A stretch of DNA of 64,000 bases from Lethocerus indicus. Its lineage: Eukaryota > Arthropoda > Insecta > Hemiptera > Belostomatidae. The notes beneath the pieces are model-generated. The model was given only the letters and a program-made list of their open reading frames with translations, was not told where the DNA came from and did no database searches. The DNA is taken from contig JACDQD010000002.1 in NCBI GenBank assembly GCA_019843655.1, forward strand, positions 15,399,154-15,463,153, read 5' to 3'. Position numbers and translations under genes: made by a program. Positions 44,901 through 64,000 of this stretch are shown here, piece after piece (position 1 is the stretch's first letter; each line of letters starts with the position of its first letter).

Positions 44901-46385
44901 TACTTATTGAGACAGGAAATATTATATATTATGTGAGATTGTTTTGTATATATCTGTGTGTGTATGCTTGTGCGTGTGCACTTTCCGATGGACTTATATT
45001 CACGCATTCCCGAGGTAAAGTTCTACATTGCAGAATGTATATAGCGCGTGAATACGTAGCGGTTTTTAGTCCCGATAATCACAGAATGCAAATGAGCTTT
45101 AAAGAAGTCTTGTGTTTGTGTAAAAAATATCATGACGCGAGCACTTGAATAATATTCAGTCACGCTCAGTGTAATGGGGATTAGACTACAATTTCAAACG
45201 CTGCGAACTGCGCCTCAATTTTGTATTCTAGAATAAATTTACCTACGTAAATATTCAGTAACCGGCCGGTGGGGTTGATTATTCGGAAAACTAATACGGA
45301 GCAAAACTATGACTCATAAACTCACAAGTGAAAGTACGCCATTTTTACTTACGCCAAATTAAAAATAATTTCAGCGACTGTTTAATATACCATTGTGGAT
45401 TTGAAATATGTCTCATATTAATTCAGCCAACTAATACCTCTGAAGTCGACCCCTTTCTATGTATTTTAATGTAAAAAGGCCTACTTTATATTTAGTTGTA
45501 TATTAATATCCTTTGAGTGCCTACTAGAATTTAAATATCTGCAAAAAATCGAATATTATTTCTATATTTTTTTTAAATCCTAGGGCAATTTCTTCTCATA
45601 TTACAATTTGCAGTTGTAAGATTGTAGATACGTGTATCAGCAGGAGTTTCCTGCGCTAAAAATGGATAGCTACCAAGGTAGGGCCCGGTGAATAAAACGA
45701 AATCCTATTGGGTCGCAGGAAATATAAAAATAAGCGGTAATCTGTCGGCCGGGCCGGTTGATGATGTTCGGCTGGCTTCAAGAACCGGTATCGTAAATGG
45801 CCATTTGTTGAGGAAGGGTCCACGGTAAAGGGCTTACCGAGCCCACAAAATGAATTATTCATATCGGGCAATGGTCGTTTTCAAATCAAAGGTTATTACT
45901 GCGGTCACTCGGCTGGCAGGGAGGGAGCCCGACTGTTATATCCCGGCCGAACACATAGTTGCCAGCAAAATCCGAGGTTGCACTTATATCACGGTAATTG
46001 ATTACAGTTTCGGTCTTTTTTTTGTAAGATATGGGGAAATTTTTCCTCTAAAAGTGTGCCATTCTTTATTTAGTTAGTTCAGATCGATATAATATTTATT
46101 TATTAACTCGATAATGAAAATTCACTCAGTACTAGCCTACCACAGTGCACTTTGGGAAATATGATTGATCTAAAAAGAATTTTAAAAACCATGATTTTTC
46201 CACGCAATCTCAAACTATTTTGCGTTTGGGATCGAATATTTTTCACTCCTTTAGAGCGCACACTTTTGTCTGAATGGCGCCAGGAATTGTTCCAATGGTA
46301 TTGGGTCATTTTACTTTACTCTTAAACTTTGTGGTCGGTGTTTGCTTTATTTTCATTCAACACTTACACAGTGTTCTTTTTACAG
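41944..46385. other. Intergenic or PDE1 5' intron sequence
   Basis: No exon recognised. The exon preceding 46386 must end after the first base of a codon; no convincing candidate with that phase and a strong donor was found here, so it is probably further upstream or outside the window. Confidence 0.5.

Positions 46386-64000
<17,615 letters not shown>

Overview
This is a eukaryotic nuclear window, almost certainly insect. The only gene I can name is the 5' half of a calcium/calmodulin-dependent cyclic nucleotide phosphodiesterase (PDE1, Pde1c of flies). It lies on the + strand and is split into small exons with GT-AG introns. The protein words (for example VPPEVREWLASTFTRQ and YHNNLHATDV) are PDE1-type; I cannot resolve the insect order from this window. 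The sequence is AT-rich with scattered GC-richer islands. It carries long CT and TA microsatellites and only degraded mobile-element remnants; I saw no rRNA, tRNA, CRISPR or operon structure.

Layout. 1-40641: about 40 kb with no gene I can support. It holds two long CT tracts and one CT-rich tract (7561, 14736, 24084), TA tracts (19444, 31603, 39516), several copies of a dispersed short repeat, small hairpins and recursive-splice-like AG|GT junctions. 40642-41902: an unrecognised gene, seen as one large 3'-terminal coding exon (about 419 codons, rich in N-glycosylation sequons) followed by AATAAA. 46386-63737: six consecutive PDE1 exons (46386-46475, 47884-48055, 50077-50190, 62183-62432, 63072-63188, 63597-63737) with consistent phases, giving 294 complete codons. 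The gene enters from an unseen upstream exon and runs out of the right edge just after the first metal-binding catalytic motif. Intron 3 is about 12 kb and contains a hAT-like non-autonomous element, a 214-bp CT tract and a pyrimidine-rich island.

Worth a second look: (1) a dispersed 30-60 bp repeat (about nine copies, best at 52641-52693 minus and 19591-19664 plus) whose consensus reads as a minimal type-I hammerhead ribozyme: stem I, CTGAAGA, a GGC/GCC stem-loop, GAAAC, then CGGTC and TAGC. (2) A coding-looking segment at 50309-50411, 118 bp after PDE1 exon 3, with the same entry phase and the same first residues (LRC) as exon 3, very basic and calmodulin-binding-like; it may be an alternative exon. 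(3) The unidentified glycoprotein-like gene at 40642. (4) AG|GT ratchet-like sites, including two in the 12-kb PDE1 intron. All assignments rest on reading the sequence and remembered family knowledge; no search was run.
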